Positions 15,541 to 24,895 are shown, counted from the first letter of the stretch. The stretch is 64,000 bases of DNA from Flavihumibacter sp. ZG627 (GCF_000814325.1 NZ_JPHF01000003.1:434001-498000); one strand, 5' to 3'. Notes: generated by a model from the letters alone, not told the origin. Program-made: numbers and translations.

Positions 15541-16973
15541 TGATTAAGGATGCAGTACATAATTTGAAAACTGGCTTATTGACTTTATTCGTTTGTTGCA
15601 CAACTGCAGGCAAGCTCTTGCAGGCGCAGGACTCTTTGCCTGTATTGTCGGAAGATGATTTTATCAATATTGTGAAAGAGCATCATCCTGTTGCTAAGCA
15701 GGCCGGCTTATTGGTAGATGCTGCAAGAGCGCAACTTGTTGCTATACGAGGAGAATTTGATCCGCAGGTATTTCTAAGCAACGATCAAAAAACATTTGAT
15801 GGAAAGAACTATTACAATTATTCTAATGCAGAGCTTGGTATACCTACCTGGTTTGGCCTAGAAGTTTATGCCGGCCTGGAGAATAATAGGGGGGATTTTA
15901 CTAATCCTGAAGTATCGCTTGCCCGTACGAGTTATGCTGGCATCAGTTTACCATTATTAAAAGACCTTGTATTGGATAAGCGCCGTGCCGCTCTTGAGCA
16001 GGGAAAACTATTTACTCAGCAGTCAGCTTTTGAACGACGTGTTTTGATCAACGATCTTTTATTGGATGCATATAATGCCTATTGGGCCTGGGCCCGCGAT
16101 CACCAGTTACTGAAGGTACTGGATACCACTATTTTATTGAATGAAGCCAGATACCAGCTGGTGCGTGTTTCATTTGAACAGGGCGATCGTGCAGCTGTTG
16201 ATACTACAGAAGCACTAGTGCAATTGCAGGCCTTTCAGCAACAACGGGAAGAAGCATGGTTGAAATTCAGGAAATCAACATTGGAATTGTCAACATTTTT
16301 ATGGATGGAAGATGATAAACCCGTTTACCTCAACGAGCGGGTTATTCCCGATACCTTATGGTCAAAGCAACCTATTGCAAAATATGAAGTGGACCAACTC
16401 AATAACTGGATCGCAGAAGCGCTTACTGGCCATCCTAAGTTGCAGGAAATCAATTATAAATTGCAATCCCTGGAAGTTGAACGAAGATTAAAATTTCAAA
16501 GCCTTCTCCCAAAAGTTGACCTGAAGTATAATTTTCTGCAAAAAGGATATAATGTGACTAATGCCTTTAAGGCTAATCTATTTGTGAATAATTACAAGTT
16601 TGGGGTAAATGCAATTATCCCCATTCCCAATAGAAGTGGAATCGGTAATTATCGTGCTGCAAAGATCAAGATTAAATCCACCGAACTTGATCGCAGCTTC
16701 ACAGAACTGAATCTTGAGAATAAGATCCGATTCCATTACAGTGAGGTGCTCAACCTGCAAAAGCAAATAGCCATTTACGAAAATGCTTACCGCAACTACT
16801 CACGCCTTTTTGAGGCAGAGCAGCTGAAATTTTCCCTGGGTGAAACAACCTTGTTCTTACTTAACTCCCGCGAAACCAAATTGTTAGAAGCAAAGCAGAA
16901 GCTACTGGAACTTAAAGTGAAGTTTTACCAGGCCTTCGCTGCATTAAACTGGGCCGCGGGCGGGTTGCAGTAA
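15537..16973 (+). CDS. TolC-family outer membrane efflux protein
   Basis: The 478-residue protein has a signal peptide (about residues 1-31, ending LLQAQD) and the two-fold repeated coiled-coil/strand organisation of outer membrane factors, with long heptad helices at ~160-260 and ~390-465. The ATG overlaps the end of the adaptor gene by 4 nt; a second ATG directly after it is an equal alternative. It should form the trimeric outer-membrane channel for the ABC/HlyD pair. The 179 nt to the convergent meaB gene contain no clear terminator, only a direct GAGGCGACCA repeat at 17076 and 17087. Confidence 0.9.
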   Translation: MMIKDAVHNLKTGLLTLFVCCTTAGKLLQAQDSLPVLSEDDFINIVKEHHPVAKQAGLLVDAARAQLVAIRGEFDPQVFLSNDQKTFDGKNYYNYSNAELGIPTWFGLEVYAGLENNRGDFTNPEVSLARTSYAGISLPLLKDLVLDKRRAALEQGKLFTQQSAFERRVLINDLLLDAYNAYWAWARDHQLLKVLDTTILLNEARYQLVRVSFEQGDRAAVDTTEALVQLQAFQQQREEAWLKFRKSTLELSTFLWMEDDKPVYLNERVIPDTLWSKQPIAKYEVDQLNNWIAEALTGHPKLQEINYKLQSLEVERRLKFQSLLPKVDLKYNFLQKGYNVTNAFKANLFVNNYKFGVNAIIPIPNRSGIGNYRAAKIKIKSTELDRSFTELNLENKIRFHYSEVLNLQKQIAIYENAYRNYSRLFEAEQLKFSLGETTLFLLNSRETKLLEAKQKLLELKVKFYQAFAALNWAAGGLQ

Positions 16974-17152
16974 TCTACTTCCACAATCAACCAGGCGCCG
17001 CATATTAGAGTTCTCCAGTGTTCAAAAAATCCGGAGTTGGATATACTTATCAGATGGGGACCGGATGGAGATAAAGAGGCGACCAGGAGGCGACCACTAT
17101 TAATCTAAGTAAAGGTTAAATGCCTTCTTTAGCGGTCGAATAGCTGTCTGCC

Positions 17153-18040
17153 TCAATGAAATTGCATCACAAATTTGTATAGATTAAAGGCGTTCTTTTC
17201 CTGGAGCTCCTCAATTGCTTCCTTAAGCCGCTGCTTATTGATATCCTTCATCCGGTTACGCTCAATAAGGTGGTATGCCCTTTCGGCAAGCAGCCAGGCT
17301 TTTCTATCTGTTTGCTCATGGTGAAGTAATACAGCTTCAATTGCTGCCAGCACTTGCTCCGTTCCTTTTTTTTCAGAAGCAATGGTTTTGATCACCTCCA
17401 CTGCGTTTTTATGGCGGCTGAATGTGGGTGCCAGCATGCTCCGAAGGTTGCGGACGAATTGATCGGCATCGGGACGGTCAGCCTTATTTACTACAAACAG
17501 ATCTGCGATCTCCATCAGTCCCGCCTTCATCGTTTGGATCTCATCTCCCGCTTCAGGTACCAATATCACAGCTGTAACATCTGCCAGACCAACAATCTCT
17601 ACCTCGCTTTGTCCCACCCCAACAGTTTCCACTATTATATAATCAAATGGCGCAACTTTAAGTAATTCAGTGATCTCAATGATATGAGGATGCAATCCCC
17701 CCAAAGATCCACGGGTTGCGAGTGAACGAATAAAAACGGAGGGGTGATTGTACCAGTCATTCATGCGTATGCGATCACCTAACAACGCGCCCATATTGAA
17801 TGGGGATGATGGATCCACGCAGAGAACGGCAACTTTCTTACCTGCATCCACCATTATGCTGATGAGAGCGTTGACAAGGGTGCTTTTGCCAGCCCCCGGT
17901 GGACCGGTAATGCCTATGACCGGAGTATTGAAATGCGGCAGCGATTGCATAAGGTCCTCATATCCAGGTACTTCGTTCTCAATCATGGAGATGCTTCGGG
18001 CTATCAGTTTAAAATCGCCTGTAAGAATTCCTTTCAACAT
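17153..18040 (-). CDS. meaB: Methylmalonyl-CoA mutase-associated GTPase MeaB
   Basis: The 295-residue G3E-family GTPase protects and reloads adenosylcobalamin in methylmalonyl-CoA mutase. Walker A GPPGAGKS is at residues 46-53, the metal-binding DPSSPFNMGALLGDRIRM segment follows, then VETVGVGQSE (switch region) and NKAD as the base-specificity motif. It is a little shorter than many MeaB proteins, lacking part of the C-terminal dimerisation arm, but is otherwise complete. The mutase subunits are not in this window. The gene is single, convergent with the TolC gene and divergent from a glycosyltransferase. Confidence 0.93.
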   Translation of the reverse strand: MLKGILTGDFKLIARSISMIENEVPGYEDLMQSLPHFNTPVIGITGPPGAGKSTLVNALISIMVDAGKKVAVLCVDPSSPFNMGALLGDRIRMNDWYNHPSVFIRSLATRGSLGGLHPHIIEITELLKVAPFDYIIVETVGVGQSEVEIVGLADVTAVILVPEAGDEIQTMKAGLMEIADLFVVNKADRPDADQFVRNLRSMLAPTFSRHKNAVEVIKTIASEKKGTEQVLAAIEAVLLHHEQTDRKAWLLAERAYHLIERNRMKDINKQRLKEAIEELQEKNAFNLYKFVMQFH

Positions 18041-18146
18041 AAGCTGCCAGATTGGCTTGAAAGATAAGACCAGGAATTCAATTCTGATGACTGGACTGCC
18101 AACTTAGAAAATTATTTCTAATATTGCTCCAGATCAAAGTGGGAAC

Positions 18147-19040
18147 ATGTTCAACTATTCTTCTCTTAGGACCAGGAAAGTGGTCATCTCCGAGGCCGTT
18201 TACTCGGTGATCATACCCTCTTGGAATAACCTTCCTTTCCTGAAGCTCTGCATTGAGAGCATCCGAAAAAACTCTTCCCTGAAAATGCAAATTATCATTC
18301 ACCTGAATGAGGGGAAGGATGGTTCACTTGAGTGGGTGCAGTCTCAACCAGAATTGAGCTATCTGTTGACTAAGGAAAATGTTGGCGTTTGTTATGCCCT
18401 AAACATTGCCCGTACCTTAGTGGAAACTGAACATATTGTCTATTTAAATGATGATATGTATGTATGTCCGGGCTGGGATGCCGCCCTGATGCAAGAGGTT
18501 CAGGGCCAGCAAGGGAAACTTTACTTTATTTCAGGAACCGCCATTGAGCGCAATCCGCAGAGCAATTGCTCCATCAAGGGTGACTACGGAGAGGGTATAG
18601 AAGATTTCATGGAAGAGGCCTTGCTGAAGGAATTTGACAAATTACCGATGGAGGATTGGCAGGGTGCCACCTGGCCGCCTAATATCATACATCGGGACCT
18701 TTGGGACTTAGTGGGAGGTTACAGCACGGAATTTAGTCCGGGCATGTATTCAGATCCCGATTTTTCAATGAAACTATGGAATGCGGGAATTCGTTATTTC
18801 AAGGGGGTGGCTGCAAGTAGGGTATATCATTTCGGTTCTGTTTCGACCAAAAAGGTAAAAAAAAATCGGGGCTACTATCAGTTCATTGCCAAATGGGGTT
18901 TTACTTCGAGTACCCTTACCCGCTATATACTCAGAAGAGGAGAAAAGTTTGACGGGCCATTAAAGAATTACGCCTTACCTGTTACATTAAGAATCAAAAA
19001 TTTCTTCAAGCGAATTGATTTGCTCTTCAGGGAATATTAG
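18147..19040 (+). CDS. Family 2 glycosyltransferase
   Basis: The 297-residue protein has a GT-A fold: YSVIIPSWNNLPFLKLCIES near residues 19-38 is the N-terminal nucleotide-binding strand, and YLNDDMYVCPGWD around 95-107 holds the DxD-type metal motif. The C-terminal part (WPPNIIHRDLWDLVGGY, then FSPGMYSDPDFSMKLW) is the acceptor-side region common in wall and surface-glycan transferases. There is no membrane segment, so it acts at the cytoplasmic face. It converges with another GT2 gene, 6 nt apart. The sugar specificity cannot be read from the sequence. Confidence 0.88.
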   Translation: MFNYSSLRTRKVVISEAVYSVIIPSWNNLPFLKLCIESIRKNSSLKMQIIIHLNEGKDGSLEWVQSQPELSYLLTKENVGVCYALNIARTLVETEHIVYLNDDMYVCPGWDAALMQEVQGQQGKLYFISGTAIERNPQSNCSIKGDYGEGIEDFMEEALLKEFDKLPMEDWQGATWPPNIIHRDLWDLVGGYSTEFSPGMYSDPDFSMKLWNAGIRYFKGVAASRVYHFGSVSTKKVKKNRGYYQFIAKWGFTSSTLTRYILRRGEKFDGPLKNYALPVTLRIKNFFKRIDLLFREY

Positions 19041-19046
19041 CCTCGA

Positions 19047-19910
19047 TCAGATGATCTCGTAATTCCGAAAGGCAAAAAGTCGCTTACCGGTAATTTTCTC
19101 CAACCTATAAAGAAGCCAGTCTTTGAAAGAAAATTTCTTTTTACTGATATCGAAGTTCACCTGCCAATTTTTGTTTCTAATTCTTTCCAAATACACAGCA
19201 GGATGGGTGCCTTCAAATCTGACAAGTGATTCGAAGTCATTTGGGTTGAATAATTCTTCTGGTGCCCCTCCCTTTTTGCCCATTTCCTCCCAATAGTGGA
19301 CCATATTCGCCACTTTCGACCTCATCTGTTCCTCGCTCTTCACCCATCCATAATGATATACCCAGGCTTGAGTGGGTTTTACCCTGATCTTTTCACCGTT
19401 TCGTCTAAAACCCTGGGCATCGCGGTAGGCGCGGATCGATTTATCATTGCGGATCAGCCTCACTTCTTTATCATACCATTTTCTACTGTCTCCCACATAG
19501 TCATAGGTGCCATAAAAATGAAGGTAATTGAATAGCAGTCCATCCACGCGGTGGTCAGCCAGGTGCCGTTTGGCGGCATCCAGAATGGAAGCGTGGTATT
19601 TTTCATGGATGCATTCATCGCCCTGGATGTAGAATGCCCAGTCGCTGTCGGCACCCACCAGATCAAACGCTTTATTGGTTTCATCGGCCAGCACGAAACC
19701 ACCTTTCTGAAGGCTCTTATCCCAAACAGAATGATGAATGCGAATTTTATCGGAGTTGATAGAGCGGATCAGGGCCTCGGTATCATCTGTGCTGTCGCCT
19801 ACCAGAACAATCATCTCATCCACTATCGGTAAGATCGACCGGATGGCTTCCGTAATGGGATAATCGTTGATGACCGCATTTTTGATGATAGTAAATCCGG
19901 TAATTTTCAT
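19047..19910 (-). CDS. Family 2-like glycosyltransferase
   Basis: From ATG 19910 the protein has 287 residues, starting MKITGFTIIKNAVINDYPI, the typical opening of this GT2 subgroup. IVDEMIVLVGDSTDDT gives the nucleotide-binding strand and DWAFYIQGDECIHEKYH carries the acidic motif (GDE) in place of DxD. The longer reading from 19985 would add 25 residues, overlap the divergent Lon-N gene and lacks similarity to the family start. It is not in an operon with the neighbouring GT2 gene on the opposite strand. Its role in surface polysaccharide or lipid glycosylation is inferred. Confidence 0.83.
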   Translation of the reverse strand: MKITGFTIIKNAVINDYPITEAIRSILPIVDEMIVLVGDSTDDTEALIRSINSDKIRIHHSVWDKSLQKGGFVLADETNKAFDLVGADSDWAFYIQGDECIHEKYHASILDAAKRHLADHRVDGLLFNYLHFYGTYDYVGDSRKWYDKEVRLIRNDKSIRAYRDAQGFRRNGEKIRVKPTQAWVYHYGWVKSEEQMRSKVANMVHYWEEMGKKGGAPEELFNPNDFESLVRFEGTHPAVYLERIRNKNWQVNFDISKKKFSFKDWLLYRLEKITGKRLFAFRNYEII

Positions 19911-19978
19911 AAACTTTATTGTGGCGTAATAGTTACCTGTTATAAGGCGAAGATAAGACCAACCGTGAATGCTGATCC

Positions 19979-20623
19979 ATGACAAATTTCATTCCTATAT
20001 TCCCCCTGGCCATCGTTGTTTACCCCGGAGAGCAACTTAACCTCCACATCTTTGAATCGCGCTACAAGCAGCTTATAAACGAATGTGTTGACGGCAAGAA
20101 GTTTTTCGGCATACCCACCGTTCTAGAAAAGAAAGTACAGGAGGTGGGTACACTGATGCGGGTAACCGAAGTGACCAAAATTTATGAATCGGGCGAAATG
20201 GATATCCGCACAGAAGGGGTGAAGGTATTCCGCATCCTCGAGCAGGTGAAGGATATTCCTGACAAACTCTACACGGGTGCTATTGTCAATTACCCTCCTA
20301 ATATCGGGGGTAAGGGTAAACGGCCGCTGATGGAAGTGGTGTTGGCTGGTATCCGCGAATTGCACCGCCTGCTGGAAGTCAAAAAGGATTTTAAAAAGCC
20401 CGACGACCAATTGATCAGCTACGATGTGGCACATCACGCCGGACTTTCAATTGAAGAGGAATATGAGTTGCTGGGATTACTCCATGAGCTCCAGCGGCAG
20501 GAATATCTTAAGCGACACCTCGCGAAAGTGTTACCGGTGATTGCCGAAATGGAACAGCTTAAAGAAAAAGTGAAGCTCAACGGCCATTTTAAAAACCTAT
20601 CTTCGCTCGATTTAGATGTGTAA
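19979..20623 (+). CDS. Lon N-terminal (substrate-binding) domain protein
   Basis: The 214-residue protein begins IPIFPLAIVVYPGEQLNLHIFE, the hallmark of the LON substrate-binding (LAN/PUA-like) domain, followed by a helical bundle. There is no AAA+ or protease domain, so it is not a Lon protease; such stand-alone proteins may act as adaptors, but no function is settled. It ends 5 nt before coaX and is likely the first gene of a coaX / outer membrane protein / lptC operon. Confidence 0.9.
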   Translation: MTNFIPIFPLAIVVYPGEQLNLHIFESRYKQLINECVDGKKFFGIPTVLEKKVQEVGTLMRVTEVTKIYESGEMDIRTEGVKVFRILEQVKDIPDKLYTGAIVNYPPNIGGKGKRPLMEVVLAGIRELHRLLEVKKDFKKPDDQLISYDVAHHAGLSIEEEYELLGLLHELQRQEYLKRHLAKVLPVIAEMEQLKEKVKLNGHFKNLSSLDLDV

Positions 20624-20628
20624 ACCAA

Positions 20629-21354
20629 ATGGCTGCTACCACGCTCTGTTTTGATTTTGGAAATACTCGCCAAAAATATGCTGTATTTAAGGGGGCTGAT
20701 CTGCAGGAAGTTATCCTGCTGGAAAATACCGGGGCGGAAACGATCCGGCAGGCATTAGCGCGCTTCCAGCCAGAGAGAACTATTTTGTCGTCGGTAATGG
20801 ATCATGACCCGCAGGTGGAAGTGGAATTGGAAGGGGCGTCGAGGTTTCATAAACTCAGCCACCTTACTCGGCTTCCTTTCACTACGCCGGTTGGGAAACC
20901 ATCCACCATTGGGGCCGACCGGCTTGCCATCGTTGCTGCTGCCGTGAATCTTTTCCCGCAGCGGAACAACCTGGCGATAGCATTGGGAACGGCCATCACC
21001 TACAATTTCGTGAACCGTAACCATGAATTCCTGGGTGGAGGAATATCACCGGGTATGGATATGCGTTTCCGCAGTCTGAGCGACTATACGGCAAAATTGC
21101 CACTGGTGAAAGAAGACTGGAATTTCCCTTTGGTGGGTTATGATACTGTCACAAATATTACCAGCGGGGTGATCCTCGGGATGGCTAAGGAAATTGACGG
21201 ATTCATAGATGCCTACAAAGAAAGGTATGGGAACTTTAACGTGCTGTTAACCGGGGGTAATTCGGGCTATTTTGTGCCGCATCTAAAAAACAAGATATTT
21301 GCCGACCAGAATTTAATATTTAAAGGACTGTATGCGATCAGTGAGTGTAATTAA
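20629..21354 (+). CDS. coaX: Type III pantothenate kinase
   Basis: The 241-residue protein phosphorylates pantothenate, the first step of coenzyme A synthesis. It has the ASKHA-fold phosphate loop FDFGNTRQKYAVF (residues 8-20), the substrate region GKPSTIGADRLA near 88-99 with the catalytic Asp in GADR, and ALGTAITYNFVN plus GGGISPGMDMR, all as in CoaX. It overlaps the next gene by 23 nt and follows the Lon-N gene by 5 nt. Confidence 0.95.
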   Translation: MAATTLCFDFGNTRQKYAVFKGADLQEVILLENTGAETIRQALARFQPERTILSSVMDHDPQVEVELEGASRFHKLSHLTRLPFTTPVGKPSTIGADRLAIVAAAVNLFPQRNNLAIALGTAITYNFVNRNHEFLGGGISPGMDMRFRSLSDYTAKLPLVKEDWNFPLVGYDTVTNITSGVILGMAKEIDGFIDAYKERYGNFNVLLTGGNSGYFVPHLKNKIFADQNLIFKGLYAISECN

Positions 21355-22693
21355 AAGACCAATTTCCCAGCTGTTTTTTACTGTTTTGCTTTTAAGCGGA
21401 CTTATGGCGGGTGCACAGGAGAACTCTCCCTATTCCCGTTATGGCTGGGGTAACCTGGTTCCAGGCACTCCTGTTGCCACAAGAGGAATGGGCGGTATCA
21501 CTACCGGCTTCGTGGATTATGACCCCCGTTTTGACCTCAAACTTCGCTACCCGAAGCCACAGACCCTGAACACTTTCAACCCTGCCAGTTATGGCAAACT
21601 CAGGATCACCTCTTTCGATCTTGGGTTCCAGGTAGATAACCAGAGTTTGCGCCAGCAGAACCGGACCGATAAGTACAAAGCAAGTTTCGCCAATATCTCC
21701 TATATTCAGTTGGGAATCCCCTTGAGCAGGAAGAATAATTTTGGGATGGTACTGGGATTGCGTCCGGTTAGCAGGATCAACTACAAGATTACATCATCCG
21801 GCCGCGAATTCAACCCTGAAACCGGAAATCCGATTGATTCCACCCTTACCCTTAATGAAGGAACAGGTGGCTCATACCAGGCCTTTGCCGGATTGGGAAA
21901 AGGCTTTGGCAATTTTAGTATCGGGGCTAATGTGGGATACCATTTCGGCACCAAGGATATCAGCACCAGGAAAAGCTTCCTCAATGATTCAGTCCTCTAC
22001 CGCAAAGGGAACTACCAGACCAAGATCAATTTCGGTGGTGTATTCCTGAATGGTGGCGTTCAGTACATTGCTAAACTCGACAAAAAAACAAGGTTGGTTT
22101 TGGGTGCAACGGCAACTCTGAAACAGGATTTCAACGCCACCCGCGATATCACCAATGAAACTTTTGAATACGATGGATCGGGTGGAACCTTTTCCACTGA
22201 TAGTGTTTATAAAGAAGCTGATGTTGCAGGTAAGGTCAGTTTTCCCGCAACCTATTCTGTTGGTTTCACACTCGATCGCCAGGACAAATGGATGATCGGA
22301 GCCGAGTATACTACCACGGCCTGGGATGATTTCAGGATCTATGGCGAAAAAGACTCTGTGGTTTCTAATAACATGATCAGGATAGGCGGACAACTAACGC
22401 CCAATCCATTTGGCGCTAATTACTGGGGAAGGGTAACCTACCGGGCAGGTTTCAATTTTGGAACTGATTATATTAAGGTGCGTGATGAAGACCTGAATCA
22501 ATATGCAGTAACTGCTGGTTTTGGATTTCCGGTAAGGCCAAACCGTTTCAGCGAGCAGTATACCAATCTTAATCTCGCCCTTGAATATGGAAGAAGGGGA
22601 AACACATCCACTTATCTCCAGGAGAATACATTCAGGATATCATTAGGCTTCACCCTGAGTGACCTCTGGTTCGTGAAGCGTAAATATGATTAA
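21332..22693 (+). CDS. Outer membrane beta-barrel protein linked to coaX/lptC
   Basis: The 453-residue protein has a signal peptide (about residues 1-28, ending MAGAQENS) followed by NSPYSRYGWGNL and many alternating amphipathic strands ending in an aromatic-rich C-terminus, fitting a FadL/PorV-like barrel of about 14 strands. The function is unknown. Its conserved place between coaX and lptC in Bacteroidota suggests an envelope role, possibly linked to LPS transport. The gene starts inside coaX (23 nt) and overlaps lptC by 8 nt, so coupling is tight. Confidence 0.85.
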   Translation: MRSVSVIKRPISQLFFTVLLLSGLMAGAQENSPYSRYGWGNLVPGTPVATRGMGGITTGFVDYDPRFDLKLRYPKPQTLNTFNPASYGKLRITSFDLGFQVDNQSLRQQNRTDKYKASFANISYIQLGIPLSRKNNFGMVLGLRPVSRINYKITSSGREFNPETGNPIDSTLTLNEGTGGSYQAFAGLGKGFGNFSIGANVGYHFGTKDISTRKSFLNDSVLYRKGNYQTKINFGGVFLNGGVQYIAKLDKKTRLVLGATATLKQDFNATRDITNETFEYDGSGGTFSTDSVYKEADVAGKVSFPATYSVGFTLDRQDKWMIGAEYTTTAWDDFRIYGEKDSVVSNNMIRIGGQLTPNPFGANYWGRVTYRAGFNFGTDYIKVRDEDLNQYAVTAGFGFPVRPNRFSEQYTNLNLALEYGRRGNTSTYLQENTFRISLGFTLSDLWFVKRKYD

Positions 22694-23396
22694 ATATCTC
22701 TCTTATATTCTGTGCTTCCTTTTTATCGTCGCCTGTGAAAACAGCGAAGAAGAGATCAATGCCCTAACCACCAAGCGCATTGCGGTGGAGGAGGCAAAAT
22801 TCATTGAGAGTTATCTCAGCCAGGGGGGAAAGATGCGTGCGCGGCTAACCGCCCCTGTTATGAACCGCTACCAGACCGACAGTCCATACATTGAATTTCC
22901 CAATACGCTTCATGTTGATTTCTTTAAGGACAGTCTGCTTAAGGTGGAAAGCCAGCTGGATGCAAAATATGGTCGTTATAAAGAAAGTGATAACAAGGTT
23001 TTCCTGCGAGACAGTGTGATTGTTTTTAATGACAAGAAGGATACTTTGAAATGCCAGGAGTTATGGTGGGACCAGAATCTGGAGAAATTCTATACCGATA
23101 AGCCGGTCCAGATCCACCAGCCCGATAAGATAATCTTTGGAAACGGTCTTGAAGCCGACCAGGCTTTTAACTGGTGGGTTATAACCCAGGTAACAGGAGA
23201 GTTGCTGGTACCCAAGGGAGGATTCGCAACTACGCCGGTAATTGACTCATCAATGACAGCGCCTGGCGATGGTGGGGTTGACAGTCTTCAACTAAATGTT
23301 CCGCCACCCCCGTTCCGCCCGGTTCCCAGGATGCGGTCCCCGGTTGATTCGGCCCGCGAAGCACAACGGCGCGCAAGGGACAGTGCCAGGCAATAG
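22686..23396 (+). CDS. lptC: LPS export periplasmic lipoprotein LptC
   Basis: The 236-residue protein has a lipobox (LFIVAC, Cys17) and then the beta-jellyroll typical of LptC (GGKMRARLTAPVMNRY, IEFPNTLHVDFF), which passes LPS from LptBFG towards LptA. Bacteroidota LptC is often a lipoprotein rather than having a membrane helix. The last ~50 residues are a proline- and arginine-rich tail with no family match. lptB is found separately at 39106. It ends the coaX operon. Confidence 0.9.
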   Translation: MIKYLSYILCFLFIVACENSEEEINALTTKRIAVEEAKFIESYLSQGGKMRARLTAPVMNRYQTDSPYIEFPNTLHVDFFKDSLLKVESQLDAKYGRYKESDNKVFLRDSVIVFNDKKDTLKCQELWWDQNLEKFYTDKPVQIHQPDKIIFGNGLEADQAFNWWVITQVTGELLVPKGGFATTPVIDSSMTAPGDGGVDSLQLNVPPPPFRPVPRMRSPVDSAREAQRRARDSARQ

Positions 23397-23503
23397 TGAT
23401 CAGCGTCACACAGCGAACTCATTTTCATTCGTATATTCATCCTCCGGATTTATACCTGCAAATCGCCGATTTTAATCACTTTATCAGCAACTAAAAAATA
23501 TGT

Positions 23504-24490
23504 ATGCAATACCGTTACATGGGCCGTACCGGCCTGCAATTAAGTGTTCTAAGTTTTGGAAGCTGGGTTAGTTTCCATAAGCAAATTGATGACAGCAAAG
23601 CCGATGAGCTGATGGGCATTGCCTATGACAGAGGCATCAATTTTTTTGATAACGCGGAGGGCTATGCGCATGGCGAAAGTGAAAAAATGATGGGTCGCGT
23701 GCTGAAAGGAAAGAACTGGGACCGGACCTCTTATATTCTCTCTTCTAAGGTTTTCTTCGGCAGCCGGAAAGATAGCAAACCTAACCAGACGGGGCTGAGC
23801 CGGAAGCACATTATTGAAGCCTGCCATGAGGCTATTAGCCGGATGCAGACAGATTACCTTGACCTCTATTTCTGCCACCGTCCCGACCCTGCGGTGCCTA
23901 TTGAAGAGGTGGTGTGGACCATGCACAATCTCATAACCCAGGGCAAGGTGCTCTATTGGGGAACCAGTATGTGGAGTGCAGCCGAGATCATGGAAGCCCA
24001 CCGGGTGGCGCAGCAATATGGACTGATAGGGCCGGTGATGGAACAGCCCCAGTATAATATGTTTGAACGCTATAAAATGGAGATGGACTATTTACCCGTA
24101 TTCCGCAATGTGGGATTGGGCACTACCATCTGGAGCCCGCTGGCGGCAGGATTTCTTACGGGAAAATATCTATCTGGTTTTCCTGAGGGGTCAAGACTTG
24201 GGCTGGAGGGCTTTGAATGGCTGAAGGACCGCTGGCTACAGGAAGAGAAGATCGGTAAGCTTCGTAAGCTGGATGGCCTGGCTAAAGAATTGGGCATATC
24301 TGTAGGCGGAATGGCGATTGCCTGGACTATCAGGAATCCAAATGTGACTACTGCCATACTGGGAGCAACCAGTGCTCCACAACTCGAAGAGAACCTGAAG
24401 GCCCTTGAAATATTGCCGCTTCTTACTGATGAGGTAATGCAGAAAATTGAGGATATTCTTCAGAATAAGCCTTTCCTTAACCTGGCATAA
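23504..24490 (+). CDS. Aldo/keto reductase (potassium-channel beta-subunit type)
   Basis: The 328-residue (beta/alpha)8 NADPH-dependent oxidoreductase has the full catalytic set: Asp49 and Tyr54 (FFDNAEGYAHGE), Lys82 (LSSK) and His125 (YFCHRPD). MQYRYMGRTGLQLSVLSFGS and the tail pattern (TTAILGATSAPQLEENL) are those of the Kv-beta/YghZ-like group, which reduces aldehydes and methylglyoxal. The gene is single, with an intrinsic terminator directly after the stop. An overlapping upstream ATG at 23500 is out of frame. Confidence 0.92.
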   Translation: MQYRYMGRTGLQLSVLSFGSWVSFHKQIDDSKADELMGIAYDRGINFFDNAEGYAHGESEKMMGRVLKGKNWDRTSYILSSKVFFGSRKDSKPNQTGLSRKHIIEACHEAISRMQTDYLDLYFCHRPDPAVPIEEVVWTMHNLITQGKVLYWGTSMWSAAEIMEAHRVAQQYGLIGPVMEQPQYNMFERYKMEMDYLPVFRNVGLGTTIWSPLAAGFLTGKYLSGFPEGSRLGLEGFEWLKDRWLQEEKIGKLRKLDGLAKELGISVGGMAIAWTIRNPNVTTAILGATSAPQLEENLKALEILPLLTDEVMQKIEDILQNKPFLNLA

Positions 24491-24495
24491 ATTAA

Positions 24496-24530
24496 AAAGC
24501 CCCCAAGGCGTGAGCTGCGGGGGCTTTAAT
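24496..24530 (+). terminator. Intrinsic terminator of aldo/keto reductase gene
   Basis: AAAGCCCCC (24496-24504) pairs with GGGGGCTTT (24519-24527) around a 14-nt loop, six bases after the stop codon, and is followed by an AT-rich run. It could work on both strands. Confidence 0.8.
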
Positions 24531-24654
24531 GCTTTTGTACGATTCAGAGCCATTGGTTTAGGTCATCGATAGGTACAAATTTTACGGTCGGTCATTCTTT
24601 AGGAATTGGATCGCGTGAAATAGGATTTTAAAAACGTTCTGTCAGTTAAATGAT

Positions 24655-24895
24655 AATCAATCATTTGGTCTTTCTTCGGATTTTTGGACTCTTGGTTTTT
24701 CTTTGGATCTGGATCTTTTGGACTTTGGACTTGAAACTTTTTGGACTTAAGTTACAAACGGTTTGGACTAGGACTTGGTTTTTTTCGGACTCTTGGACTT
24801 TTTGGTTTTTTAAAGGATCTGGTTCTTCTTTCTTCGGTTTAGGATCTTTTGGATTTCCGATTTACATCGGGATGGTTTTTTCTTAGGATCTGGTT
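24655..24895. repeat. T/G-rich degenerate repeat tract (TTTGGACT / GGATCTGG units)
   Basis: This lies in the only gene-free stretch over 300 nt (24491-25095). About 240 nt consist of variants of TTTGGACT, TTGGTTTT and GGATCTGG, with GGA recurring at 24678, 24686, 24705, 24711, 24720, 24727, 24743, 24765, 24771, 24787, 24795, 24815, 24842, 24851 and 24886; the commonest spacings are 6-9 nt. The plus strand is nearly free of A, so the minus strand is purine-rich (AAGTCC, AGATCC). A 78-codon reading frame through it is low-complexity and unlikely to be real. The remaining flanks show nothing recognisable. Origin and function are unknown. Confidence 0.6.

Noticed and set aside
17076-17096. Direct repeat GAGGCGACCA (two copies, 11-nt step)
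   Set aside because: Only two short copies in a plain intergenic gap, no other sign of a mobile element or binding site.
24650-24886. 78-codon reading frame through the T/G-rich repeat tract
   Set aside because: Low-complexity Phe/Trp/Leu/Gly composition that simply mirrors the repeat, no ribosome-binding context and no domain.
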